A DNA stretch of 58,710 nt. Origin: Candidatus Eiseniibacteriota bacterium. Its GTDB lineage: Bacteria > Eisenbacteria > RBG-16-71-46. Both the position numbers and the translations under genes were made by a program. Shown here one piece after another: positions 47,895-55,511 of this stretch (within the stretch, counting starts at the first letter, position 1; the number at the start of each line of letters is the position of its first letter). Under the pieces are notes generated by a model, which did no database searches, was not told the origin of the DNA, and saw only the letters and a program-made list of their open reading frames with translations. The stretch lies in contig JACRIW010000108.1 in NCBI GenBank assembly GCA_016215625.1, forward strand, positions 1-58,710, in the 5' to 3' direction.

Positions 47895-48698
47895 AAATCA
47901 CTCCTCCGGACGTTCCTGATCTGTTGTGCGGCGTGCGCACTCGCCGTTTCCACCGCTCGGGCGCAGCTCGACGCGCCGACTGTACTCGATTCGGGCCGGC
48001 TGATGGTGCTCGACGGCAACCAGGTCGTGGCGAGCGAAGAGTTCGAATACGTGCTCCAGGGCGACTCGGTCACGGTGTCGGCCACGCTCAAGCGCAAGGC
48101 GCGCGGCGCCGACGGCGCGGTCGCGGACCTGAACAAGCGCATGGCGCTCGTCGTGGACGCGAACGACTTCGGACTGCGCTCGTACGTCTCGAACCTCGAG
48201 TTCGACGGCCACACGCGCGTGCGCGGCATCATTCCCGGCGACACCGCGATGACCGTGTACGACGAGACCGACGGCGGTGGCGGCGCCGACCGCGTGCTCC
48301 AGCCGCCGGGCCGGTTGTTCGTGATGGATCCGGGTCTCTTCACGCTGTTCGACGTCGTGTGCAAGAACCTCAAGGGCAAGCCGCTCACGACCAAGCGTCC
48401 GATCCAGCTCATCGCGCTCGCCGAGACCGTGGACGCGGTCGAGGCGACGGTCGTGTTCGCGGGTGCGGACACCGTCGTGTGGGGCGGCAAGCGGACGCCG
48501 ATGCGCAAGCTGCAGCTGAGCGATCCGTCCGGCGACTTCCTCGCATGGGTGGACGGCAACGGTCACCTGCTGCGCCTCGAGCACGCGGCGAGCGGACTCG
48601 TGGTCATGCGCGAGGAGCCGGCGGCGCCGAAGAAGCCGCGCGCGGCGCCGGCGAAGAAGCCGGCCGCGAAGAAACCGGCGGGCGCGGCCGGGCGTTGA
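47892..48698 (+). CDS. Exported protein of unknown function with basic tail
   Basis: A 268-residue protein with a clear signal peptide (MKSLLRTFLICCAACALAVSTARAQ). The mature part is beta-rich (SGRLMVLDGNQVVASEEFEYVLQGDSVTVSATLKR...). It ends in a low-complexity Lys/Ala/Pro tail (APKKPRAAPAKKPAAKKPAGAAGR) like those binding polyanions. I recognise no family; the pattern recalls exported proteins scoring lipid or glycan conversion such as DUF6134, but weakly. There is no Shine-Dalgarno. TACGCT at 47878-47883 lies eight bases before the ATG, suggesting a leaderless message. Its ATG overlaps that of the divergent rhodanese lipoprotein. A strong terminator follows. Confidence 0.65.
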   Translation: MKSLLRTFLICCAACALAVSTARAQLDAPTVLDSGRLMVLDGNQVVASEEFEYVLQGDSVTVSATLKRKARGADGAVADLNKRMALVVDANDFGLRSYVSNLEFDGHTRVRGIIPGDTAMTVYDETDGGGGADRVLQPPGRLFVMDPGLFTLFDVVCKNLKGKPLTTKRPIQLIALAETVDAVEATVVFAGADTVVWGGKRTPMRKLQLSDPSGDFLAWVDGNGHLLRLEHAASGLVVMREEPAAPKKPRAAPAKKPAAKKPAGAAGR

Positions 48699-48720
48699 CC
48701 GCGCGAGGACCCTGACGAAG

Positions 48721-48762
48721 AGGGGCGCCGCGATCGCACGTCGCGGCGCCCCTCCCGTCTTT
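48721..48762. terminator. Strong terminator between convergent genes
   Basis: A perfect 13-bp stem (48721-48733 and 48741-48753) with a seven-base loop, followed by CCCGTCTTTT. It lies between the unknown exported gene and pepA, which converge, and can serve the plus strand best. Confidence 0.85.
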
Positions 48763-48775
48763 TCGGCGTGGCGTG

Positions 48776-50272
48776 CTACTTCGCCGCCATCCCCTCCAGC
48801 CACTTCACCAGCAGCCGCGCGCCGAACGCGTTCGCGCCGCGCGCGTACTCGCCGCGGTCGGCGTAGGTCCACGCGGTGCTCGCGATGTCGAGATGCGCCC
48901 ATCGCATGCCCTTCGCGAAGTGCTCGAGGAACGCGGCCGCGGTGCACGCGGCGCCCTCGCGACGCTCCGACGAGTTCAGCAAATCGGCGGTGTCGCCCTT
49001 CATCTCGACGAGGTAGTCGTCCCACAGCGGCATGCGCCACAGCCGCTCGCCCACGCTCTCACCGGCCTGCGTGAGTTCGGCGGCGAACGCGTCGTCGCGC
49101 GTGAACAGTCCCGCGCACGCGCGGCCGAGCGCGATCGAGATCGCACCCGTGAGCGTCGCGAGGTTCACGACCGCGTCGGGCTTGTAGCGCTTCGCGTACC
49201 CGAGCGCGTCGGCGAGCAGCAGCCGGCCCTCGGCGTCCGTGTTCGTCACCTCGATCGTCGTGCCGTCGAGCGCGCGGATCACGTCGCCGGGCTTGAGCGC
49301 GCGGCTGTTCACCATGTTCTCCGCGCTCGGGATCAGGCCGACGAGCTTGAACGGCAGGTCGAGCGTCGGCAGCGACGCGAAGAGCCCGAGCACCGCGGCG
49401 GCGCCCGACATGTCGTACTTCATCTTGCTCATGCCTTCGCGCGGCTTGAGCGAATAGCCGCCCGTGTCGAACGTGACGCCCTTGCCGATCACGACCACGG
49501 TCGGCACCTTGCCGCGGCGCGGCTTGCGCGTCGGCGCGGCCTCGAGCACGACGAAGCGCGGCGCGTGCGCGCTGCCGCGTCCGACCGCGAGCACGCAGCC
49601 CATGCCGAGCCGCTCCATCGCGGGCACGTCGAGCACCTGCGCCGTGGCGCCGACCGTGCGCGCGATCTCGACGGCGCGTTCGGCGAGTTGCTCGGGCACG
49701 AGGTCCTGCCCCGGCGTGTTCGCGAGATCGCGCGCGAGGCAGGTGGCCTCGCCGCGCAGCTCGCCGCTCGCGACGGCGTTCGCCAGGCGCGGGGTCGCGG
49801 CGCCGGGCGAAAGCAGCTCGATGCGGTCGAGCGGCGGCTTCGCGTCGGTCTTGTATGCGGTGTGGCGGTAGTGCCCGAGCACGGCGCCCTCGGCGGCGGC
49901 GGACGCCGTCGCGGGATCGAGCGTCGCACCGGTGTGCAGCGCCATCGCGAGCGTCTCCGCGCCCAGCTCGCGCGCGCGGCGCGCGGCGGTCGCGGCGGCG
50001 GCGAGCACGCGCTGCGGCGTGAGCTCCTTCTGCGGCCCCAGCCCGACGAGCAGCACGCGCTTCGCCTTCACGCCTTCGGGATAGATCAACGCGGTCTCGA
50101 GGTGCTTGCCCCTGAAATCACCGGTCGCGAGCACGGCCGACACTGCGCCGCGCGTCGAGCGGTCGAGCGACTGCGCCGCCCCCGAAAGCTTGCCCGAGCC
50201 CTCGGCGACACCCACCGCCAGCACGCCCGTGGCGCGCGCGGCCGGGTTCGACTTGCGAAGGAACACGTCCAT
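48776..50272 (-). CDS. pepA: Leucyl aminopeptidase (M17, PepA-like)
   Basis: A 498-residue hexameric-type di-zinc aminopeptidase that removes N-terminal residues from peptides in the cytoplasm. The C-terminal catalytic domain has all ligands: IGKGVTFDTGG (Lys, Asp), SLKPREGMSKMKYDMSGAAAV (Lys, Asp) and the family signature NTDAEGRLLLADAL (Asp, Glu, Arg). The N-terminal domain of about 160 residues is typical. The ATG at 50272 is chosen because GGAG is six bases upstream and MDVFLRKSNPAA begins the N-domain; the frame is open farther upstream. PepA homologues can also bind DNA as Xer accessory factors, but this cannot be assumed here. Confidence 0.93.
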   Translation of the reverse strand: MDVFLRKSNPAARATGVLAVGVAEGSGKLSGAAQSLDRSTRGAVSAVLATGDFRGKHLETALIYPEGVKAKRVLLVGLGPQKELTPQRVLAAAATAARRARELGAETLAMALHTGATLDPATASAAAEGAVLGHYRHTAYKTDAKPPLDRIELLSPGAATPRLANAVASGELRGEATCLARDLANTPGQDLVPEQLAERAVEIARTVGATAQVLDVPAMERLGMGCVLAVGRGSAHAPRFVVLEAAPTRKPRRGKVPTVVVIGKGVTFDTGGYSLKPREGMSKMKYDMSGAAAVLGLFASLPTLDLPFKLVGLIPSAENMVNSRALKPGDVIRALDGTTIEVTNTDAEGRLLLADALGYAKRYKPDAVVNLATLTGAISIALGRACAGLFTRDDAFAAELTQAGESVGERLWRMPLWDDYLVEMKGDTADLLNSSERREGAACTAAAFLEHFAKGMRWAHLDIASTAWTYADRGEYARGANAFGARLLVKWLEGMAAK

Positions 50273-50588
50273 GAAGTTCTCCGGTCGAAAGGAAGTAGGG
50301 CGCGCCGAGCGCGCCAAGTGAGCCACGCGGCACCTTACGCCGCGGCCACGGGGGCGGCCAGCGCGGCGGACCCCCGTCCGCACGAGGGGACCGTGCAACG
50401 TGAGAGGAAACCCGGCCGTCCCCGCCGGCATCGAAACGTGCGCCCCCCCTTCGCTGCCGGCGGCTTGCGCCCCGGCCGTCCCGACTGCATTCTGCGCCCC
50501 GTCGTCTCCCCCCACGGCGTTGGCCGACGCTCCCCTCAGTCACTGGCCCCGGCTCGGCAGGGATGCCGCGCTCCCAAGGAGGAAATCC
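50273..50588. other. Divergent intergenic region, pepA to glycine-zipper lipoprotein
   Basis: About 316 bases without a gene. It is very GC-rich with several short self-complementary stretches. No convincing sigma-70 hexamers are seen. The AGGAGG at 50577-50582 is the ribosome site of the downstream lipoprotein. Confidence 0.55.
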
Positions 50589-51386
50589 ATGTTGCTTCGC
50601 CGCTCTTCTCTTCTCACCGCCGTCGTGCTCATGCTCGCCGTCTCCGCGTTCGTCGCGGGCTGCGGCAAGAAAGCCGACGAACCTGCTGCCGGTGGCGCCA
50701 TGAGCGACAGCCTGCTCGCCTCGGCCCCGACCGACACGGCCGTGGGCGGCCTCGCTCCCCAGGAGGGCTTCCAGTCCGGCGAGAGCGTCGTCGCCGAGAC
50801 GCCGACCCCGGCGCCCTCCAAGCCCGCCTCGACCAAGCCGGCGCCCAAGCCCGCGCCCAAGCCGGTCGCGGCCCCAACGGCCACCGTGCCCGCGGGCACG
50901 GGCCTCAAGGTCAAGATGGAGACCCCGCTCAACACCGAGACCGCCAAGGCCGGTCAGAGCTGGGCAGGCACGATCAGCGAAGCCGTCACGGTCGGCACGT
51001 ACGCGCCGTTCCCGGCGGGCAGCGTCGTGCACGGCGTCGTCGAAGCGGTCGAGCCGGCCGAGAAGGGTTCGCGCGCGTTCTTCGTGCTGCGCGTGACCTC
51101 GATCGAAGCGAACGGCAAGTCGCACGCCATCGGCGCGACGGCGGACAGCCTCATCGCCGGCTCGACGCGCAAGCGCAACGTCGGCGCGGTCGCCGGTGGC
51201 GCCGCGGCGGGCGCGCTGCTCGGCAAGGCGATCGGCGGCAGCACGAAGGGCGCCGTGATCGGCGGCATCATCGGCGGCGCGGCCGCGACGGGCGCCGTGG
51301 CGGCCTCGAAGGGCTTCCAGGTCGACGTTCCGGCCGGCAAGGAGCTCGTCTTCAAGGTCGACTCCGACACCAAGCTCAAGCTGTAG
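50589..51386 (+). CDS. Glycine-zipper lipoprotein
   Basis: A 265-residue lipoprotein (lipobox FVAGC, lipidated C25). A low-complexity Ala/Pro/Lys/Thr linker (about 60-100) contains PSKPASTKPAPKPAPKP, probably spanning the periplasm or peptidoglycan. A beta domain (VPAGTGLKVKMETPLNTETAKAGQSW...) follows, then a glycine-zipper hairpin (GAVAGGAAAGALLGKAIGG...GAVIGGIIGGAAATG, about 198-232). The glycine zipper inserts in membranes in proteins such as SlyB/Pcp. The linker-plus-zipper arrangement suggests an outer-membrane tether or a stress lipoprotein. AGGAGG lies six bases before the ATG. A hairpin follows the gene. Confidence 0.8.
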   Translation: MLLRRSSLLTAVVLMLAVSAFVAGCGKKADEPAAGGAMSDSLLASAPTDTAVGGLAPQEGFQSGESVVAETPTPAPSKPASTKPAPKPAPKPVAAPTATVPAGTGLKVKMETPLNTETAKAGQSWAGTISEAVTVGTYAPFPAGSVVHGVVEAVEPAEKGSRAFFVLRVTSIEANGKSHAIGATADSLIAGSTRKRNVGAVAGGAAAGALLGKAIGGSTKGAVIGGIIGGAAATGAVAASKGFQVDVPAGKELVFKVDSDTKLKL

Positions 51387-51420
51387 CGATCGGCGACTCG
51401 CCGTTCGCGGTGGAATCGAG

Positions 51421-51449
51421 GCGGCGCGGCCTGCAGCAAGCCGCGCCGC
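51421..51449 (+). terminator. Terminator-like hairpin after the glycine-zipper gene
   Basis: A perfect 10-bp stem (GCGGCGCGGC / GCCGCGCCGC) with a nine-base loop, then TTCGCTGT. It lies 35 bases after the stop codon. Confidence 0.6.
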
Positions 51450-51663
51450 TTCGCTGTCCCCCGCGGTACCTCCTGCAACGCCGATGTGTCCGAACCGGTA
51501 CAGACGCGCGCCGGGGAAGCCGACCCACCGTTGGGACGCAACGAGTTGGCGAGACGGATCCATGGCACAGGGACTGCTCTGACAACGCTGCGGAAGTCGC
51601 ACCAACCCCGCCCTGGGGTCACCTGGCGGCCGTCACCTCTGGCCGCGTACATGGGAGGTTCGC

Positions 51664-52593
51664 ATGAAGAAGCATCTCGCGCTGGCGATGGGCCTGCTGG
51701 TCCTGGCGGTCGCGATGACCGGCTGCGGCAAGTCCTCGTCGCTCACTTCCTCCAACGGCACCTCCGGCGGCACGGCGGTCGAGCAGGCGAAGGTCAACGC
51801 CACGCTCGCGGCCGATCTCGCGCTGGTCGAAGACGAAGTCTCGCAGGACGAGACCCCGGTGCAGTTCGACGCCGGCATGGGTATGGGACTCGTTCGTCCC
51901 TATCGCTGGTGGCGGCACATCACGTCGGTGGACCGCACGTTCGACACGCAGTTCTCCGATCCCGACTCGACGGGCCGCCCGATGCGCGCGCTCGTCACGG
52001 TGCACGCGACGCTGCTCGGCACGTTCAACGTGCTCGTCGGCGACACGGCCGCCGGTGACACGGCCCGCCGCATCGTGAGCAAGCCGCTCGAAGACCACCG
52101 CACCCGCAAGCTCCTCCTCGTGCGCGTCCCCGTGGACAGCACCGAGGACGACAGCCTGCACCGCGAGTGGCGTATCGTCGGCACGTCGGGCGTGAAGGTC
52201 GCCTCGGCGAACGGCGTCACGAACATCCAGAGCGTGCGCGTGCAGGCCGGCGTGCTCGACACGACCGTCACGAATCCGCTCGAGCTGTGGCGCACGCGCC
52301 GCGTGTTCTTCCTGCCGCCCGCGACGCAGGTCACGCTGACGGTGACCACGCAGTCGGCCAACGACCTCGTGTTCCTGCGCGGCTTCGATCGCCGGTTCCG
52401 CTTCCACCCGAACGGCGACGGCACGTACACCGCGACGTGGCTGACGGGCGACCGCCCGCTGCCGCTGCAGCACTTCGGCATCGAGGCCATGAGCCGCGCG
52501 ACGCTGTTCGACGACGCCGCGCCGTACGACGCCCAGGCGTGGATCCTGCCCTTCGCGCCGCGCCGCGACGGCTGCGACATCGAGCACCGTTAG
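51664..52593 (+). CDS. Lipoprotein of unknown function
   Basis: A 309-residue lipoprotein (signal MKKHLALAMGLLVLAVAMTGC, lipidated C21) with a Ser/Thr/Gly linker. The mature domain is beta-rich with repeated strand-like segments (FDTQFSDPDSTGRPMRALVTVHATLLGTFNVLV, REWRIVGTSGVKVAS, VTLTVTTQSANDLVFLRGF). It ends RRDGCDIEHR with a lone late cysteine. The FHPNGDGTYTATWLTGDRPLP segment resembles an Ig-like sandwich. I recognise no named family. GGAGG lies six bases before the ATG, and a very strong terminator follows. Confidence 0.68.
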   Translation: MKKHLALAMGLLVLAVAMTGCGKSSSLTSSNGTSGGTAVEQAKVNATLAADLALVEDEVSQDETPVQFDAGMGMGLVRPYRWWRHITSVDRTFDTQFSDPDSTGRPMRALVTVHATLLGTFNVLVGDTAAGDTARRIVSKPLEDHRTRKLLLVRVPVDSTEDDSLHREWRIVGTSGVKVASANGVTNIQSVRVQAGVLDTTVTNPLELWRTRRVFFLPPATQVTLTVTTQSANDLVFLRGFDRRFRFHPNGDGTYTATWLTGDRPLPLQHFGIEAMSRATLFDDAAPYDAQAWILPFAPRRDGCDIEHR

Positions 52594-52621
52594 GTTCAGG
52601 TCCCCTCCGGGACCGCAACAC

Positions 52622-52660
52622 CCGCGGGCCGCTTCGTGAGAAGCGGCCCGCGGTGTTTCT
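52622..52660 (+). terminator. Strong intrinsic terminator with GTGA loop
   Basis: A perfect 14-bp stem (52622-52635 and 52640-52653) closed by a GTGA tetraloop and followed by TGTTTCTT. Confidence 0.93.
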
Positions 52661-52670
52661 TCCGGGATGC

Positions 52671-52724
52671 GTACGACGAGAAATGGAAATCGCGAGATTC
52701 GCACGATGAGAAAAACCAATCGCG
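52671..52724 (+). repeat. Imperfect tandem repeat, 30-base period
   Basis: Two 24-base units (52671-52694 and 52701-52724) agree at 18 positions and start exactly 30 bases apart. Both hold ACGA(C/T)GAGAAA and end AATCGCG. The stretch is unusually AT-rich for the window and lies upstream of the small secreted protein gene. Paired operator sites are a possibility. Confidence 0.5.
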
Positions 52725-52834
52725 CAAACATCCACTCGGAGGTCCCGCTCGGGATGTGTAGCCTTTTTCGCACGCGCCCACCGGCGCGGATGTTCACCGG
52801 CACACTTCGCCCCATCCCGAAGGAGTCCCCCCTC

Positions 52835-53185
52835 ATGAAGCGCTCGTCCTCTCTCGTCGTCGCGCTGTCCGCCCTCGCCCTGCTCGCCGCCGGCCTCGTC
52901 GTGATGCCGAAAACCTCGATGGCGACCGGCACCGAGAAGTGCCCCACCGAAGGCGGCGTGAAGATCGAAGGTGGTCCGTACCACTACTGCACGTCGGACG
53001 GCTCGCTGATCGTGAGCGTCTGCGTGAAGGCCGGTAACCGCACGTTCTCGTTCTTCAAGGACGGCACGGACGGCTGCTACGGCGTGAAGGGCCTCGGCAC
53101 GTCGTGCGTGTACGTCGAAGGCGGCGGCACGGGCCGCGACTGCAAGGACATCTCGAATGTGGTGTTCTACCTCGAGAAGAAGTGA
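52835..53185 (+). CDS. Small cysteine-containing secreted protein
   Basis: A 116-residue exported protein (signal MKRSSSLVVALSALALLAAGLVVMPKTSMA). The mature part of about 85 residues has six cysteines. Its pattern is SLIVSVCVKAGNRTFSF...DGCYGVKGLGTSCVYVEGGGTGRDCKDISNVVFYLEKK, a compact beta fold seen in scattered bacterial exported proteins. Three disulfides are likely. GAAGGAG lies about nine bases before the ATG. It has its own upstream region with tandem repeats and its own strong terminator, so it is separately expressed. The function is unknown; extracellular binding or signalling is possible. Confidence 0.7.
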   Translation: MKRSSSLVVALSALALLAAGLVVMPKTSMATGTEKCPTEGGVKIEGGPYHYCTSDGSLIVSVCVKAGNRTFSFFKDGTDGCYGVKGLGTSCVYVEGGGTGRDCKDISNVVFYLEKK

Positions 53186-53223
53186 CCCGAGTTCGCGCGC
53201 ACCGCGCGCGACGCGAACCCCCG

Positions 53224-53252
53224 AACGGCGGCCGGTCACCGGCCGCCGTTTT
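53224..53252 (+). terminator. Intrinsic terminator after the small secreted protein
   Basis: A perfect 12-bp stem (53224-53235 and 53239-53250) with a three-base loop running into TTTT. Confidence 0.88.
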
Positions 53253-53338
53253 CGCTGCCCCCGATTGACGCCCGGGGCGCGATGGCAGAACTTCCCAGGT
53301 CCCTCCACCCACCAACGACGCGCGCGAGGCACCGCAGC

Positions 53339-53857
53339 ATGGACCGGCTCATCGTCATCGACGGCTACAACCTCATCCACCGTACGCCGCAGCTGAAGCC
53401 GGGCGACGGCCGCACGCTGCGCCAGTCCCGCGAGAAGCTGCTGAACCTGCTCACGTGGATGATGGGCGCCAACGCCGCGCGCATCCTCGTGGTGTTCGAC
53501 GGCGCGGTGGGCGCGGGCAGCCCGAACGAATCCGAAGGCGCCGGCCGGATCGAGGTGCGGTTTTCGCGCCCGCCGATGAACGCCGACATGCTCATCCGCG
53601 AGATCGTCGAGGACCAGGTCGAGCGCGTGGACCAGCTGACCGTGGTGACCGCGGACATCGAAGTCGCGCAGCACGCGCGCGCGATGGGCGCGAAGGTCTC
53701 GATCGCCGACCTGTTCCTCGCCGCGGCGCTCGGTCCGGGCAAGGACGTCGAGAAGGAAGACGAGAAACCGCAGCCGCTCAGCAAGGCCGACGTCGAGAAG
53801 TGGGCGAAGTTCTTCGAGGAGAACCGCGCGAAGGGCGACGAAGACCCCGACGCGTGA
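53339..53857 (+). CDS. NYN-domain (YacP-like) nuclease family protein
   Basis: A 172-residue protein starting RLIVIDGYNLIHRTP, the first conserved Asp of the NYN/YacP PIN-like fold. It continues ARILVVFDGAVGAG and NADMLIREIVEDQV, and VDQLTVVTADIEVAQHARAMGA supplies the third acidic cluster (Thr-Ala-Asp). These acids normally bind Mg for single-stranded RNA cleavage, as in Rae1/YacP, which cuts ribosome-associated mRNA. The C-terminal 45 residues are charged (EKEDEKPQPLSKADVEKWAKFFEENRAKGDEDPDA). The ATG at 53339 is assumed; no strong ribosome site is seen. A TTGACG at 53265 may be part of its promoter. It is monocistronic, with a strong terminator. Confidence 0.82.
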   Translation: MDRLIVIDGYNLIHRTPQLKPGDGRTLRQSREKLLNLLTWMMGANAARILVVFDGAVGAGSPNESEGAGRIEVRFSRPPMNADMLIREIVEDQVERVDQLTVVTADIEVAQHARAMGAKVSIADLFLAAALGPGKDVEKEDEKPQPLSKADVEKWAKFFEENRAKGDEDPDA

Positions 53858-53877
53858 TCGTCCGCGGCGGCGAAACG

Positions 53878-53923
53878 GAACCGGCGTCCCGCGTGCTGCG
53901 GCGGGACGCCGGTTCGGTCTTTT
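53878..53923. terminator. Bidirectional terminator, 15-bp perfect stem
   Basis: Arms 53878-53892 and 53901-53915 pair over 15 bp without mismatch. GGTCTTTT follows on the plus strand and CGTTTCG on the minus strand. It serves the convergent NYN and YCF48 genes. Confidence 0.93.
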
Positions 53924-53938
53924 CGATCGCGCGTGCGG

Positions 53939-55201
53939 CTACAGCCCGCCGCGGGCCGTGTGCAGGATGCGCCCGCCATCGCCGACCGCCCAGCCGCGCT
54001 GGTCGTCCACGAAGAACACGTCGTTGAGCGCCTCGGTCGCGATGGACGTCTGCGGCGTCCAGCTCGCGCCGCCGTTCGAGGTGGCGAGGATCAGCGCCGC
54101 GGTACCGTTGTAGCCGACCGCCCAGCCCGTGGTCGCGCTCACGAACGACAGCCCGCTCAGCTGGTGCAGCGCGCCGGTGCTCGACACGGTCCATGCGAGC
54201 GAGTCCACGGTCGCGCTCGTGCGCGCCAGCGTGCCCTGCGCGCCGACGATCCACGCCGCGGTGTTGCTGCGCCGCACGACCGCCTGCAGCGCCTGCGACG
54301 TGAGCGAGGGCTGCACGACGTACCACGACACGCCGCCGTCGTGCGTGCCGAGCACGACGCCGTTGGCGCCGGCGGCCCAGCCGTTCGAGGCGTCGGAGAA
54401 CGAGAGGCCGTTCAGCTGCAGCGCCGTGGGCGAGCTGCGCGTCCACGTGGCGCCGCCGTTGGTCGTGCGCAGGATCACGCCCGCGCCCGCGATCCAGCCG
54501 GTGCGCGTGCCGACGAAGCGCACGCACGCCAGGTTCTCGCTGGCGCTCACGGTGACGCGCGACCAGTTCAGTCCGCCGTTCACGCTCTTGAGCACGACGC
54601 CCGTGGCGCCGACGGCCCAGCCCGTGTCGGGATGCGTGAACCACACCGAGTTCAATGCGGCGCTCGTGCCGCTCGTGCGCACCGTCCAGGTGGCGCCGGC
54701 GTTCGAGGTCGTGAGCAGCGTGCCGGCGTCGCCGACCGCGACGCCGCGCCGGCCGTCGGCCTGGAAGAAGACGCCGTTCAGCGCGTTGCCCGTGTTGCTC
54801 GTCTGCACGTACCAGCCGTCCTGCGCGTACACGAACACCGTCGCGGTGTCGGCCGCGCCGTTGCCGGCGGCGACGATCTGCGCGACGCCCTCGGACACGG
54901 CGGTCACGAGGCCGCTCGAACTGACCGTGGCCACGGCGGTGTTGGACGACGACCACTCGAGCATGGGCGAAGCGACGGCGACGCTGTAGGTGTCGAGCGC
55001 GGCGGCCACGAAGGCGCGCGTGCCGCCGATCTGCAGCGTGTCGGTCGTCGGCGTGAGGAGGACGTACCCGAGCAGCGGGCCGTTCGGGCCCGGGACCCAC
55101 GAGCCGCTGGTGCTGCAACCGGTCACGAGGGTCAGCGCCGCCAGCAGCAGGAACGCGGCGAGCGGGCGCGTCACGGAAGCGAGGGTTCTATCGAATCGCA
55201 T
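53939..55201 (-). CDS. Lipoprotein with Ig-like (BIG2) and YCF48 repeats
   Basis: A 420-residue lipoprotein (lipobox LVTGC, C29). Residues about 45-118 form a BIG2-type Ig domain (LTPTTDTLQIGGTRAFVAAA...NTAVATVSSSGLVTAVSEGVAQIVA). The rest is a beta-propeller of about six YCF48/HCF136-like blades, each with W-x-V-G-x-x-G-x-x-L-x-T-x-N-G-G-x-x-W (for example GWAVGATGVVLKSVNGGLNWSRV). HCF136 propellers assist photosystem assembly in phototrophs. In heterotrophs the function is open; surface binding or assembly is plausible. The ATG at 55201 gives the signal peptide, with AAGGAAAG upstream, and a GAAA-capped hairpin lies in its leader (about 55239-55257). Confidence 0.83.
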   Translation of the reverse strand: MRFDRTLASVTRPLAAFLLLAALTLVTGCSTSGSWVPGPNGPLLGYVLLTPTTDTLQIGGTRAFVAAALDTYSVAVASPMLEWSSSNTAVATVSSSGLVTAVSEGVAQIVAAGNGAADTATVFVYAQDGWYVQTSNTGNALNGVFFQADGRRGVAVGDAGTLLTTSNAGATWTVRTSGTSAALNSVWFTHPDTGWAVGATGVVLKSVNGGLNWSRVTVSASENLACVRFVGTRTGWIAGAGVILRTTNGGATWTRSSPTALQLNGLSFSDASNGWAAGANGVVLGTHDGGVSWYVVQPSLTSQALQAVVRRSNTAAWIVGAQGTLARTSATVDSLAWTVSSTGALHQLSGLSFVSATTGWAVGYNGTAALILATSNGGASWTPQTSIATEALNDVFFVDDQRGWAVGDGGRILHTARGGL

Positions 55202-55511
55202 GCGTGGCTTTCCTTGCACGGGTTCGGAGGAGTCCCACCGCCCTTTCGGGGCGGCGCATCCCGCCGGCCGGACGGGCGTGCGCGAACTCTCCACGGACTG
55301 CGGCGTTATCGGCCACCGCAGGCCACGACCTGACCGCGTATTGCGGGGCCGGTCAAGGGGCGACTCCGACCGTTCGGCCCCCGGGCGGAACCACCCATCG
55401 GGGCGGGTGCCGCGCCGGGCCCGGAAGGCTTGAGCACGGGGTGGCGCGGCCCTAGTGTCCACGCTCGCCACACCCCGAAGTGCCACGACCCTCTCCCGCA
55501 GGACTCCCCAA
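55202..55511. other. Divergent intergenic region, YCF48 lipoprotein to ABC operon
   Basis: About 310 bases without a gene. It contains the GAAA-loop hairpin in the lipoprotein leader (CCGCCC-TTTC-GGGGCGG on the plus strand near 55239) and, near the right end, the TTGAGC-17-TAGTGT promoter candidate of the ABC operon. Confidence 0.6.
55430..55458 (+). promoter_or_regulatory. Candidate sigma-70 promoter of the ABC exporter operon
   Basis: TTGAGC, a 17-base spacer and TAGTGT lie 54 bases before the ATG at 55512. Confidence 0.45.
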
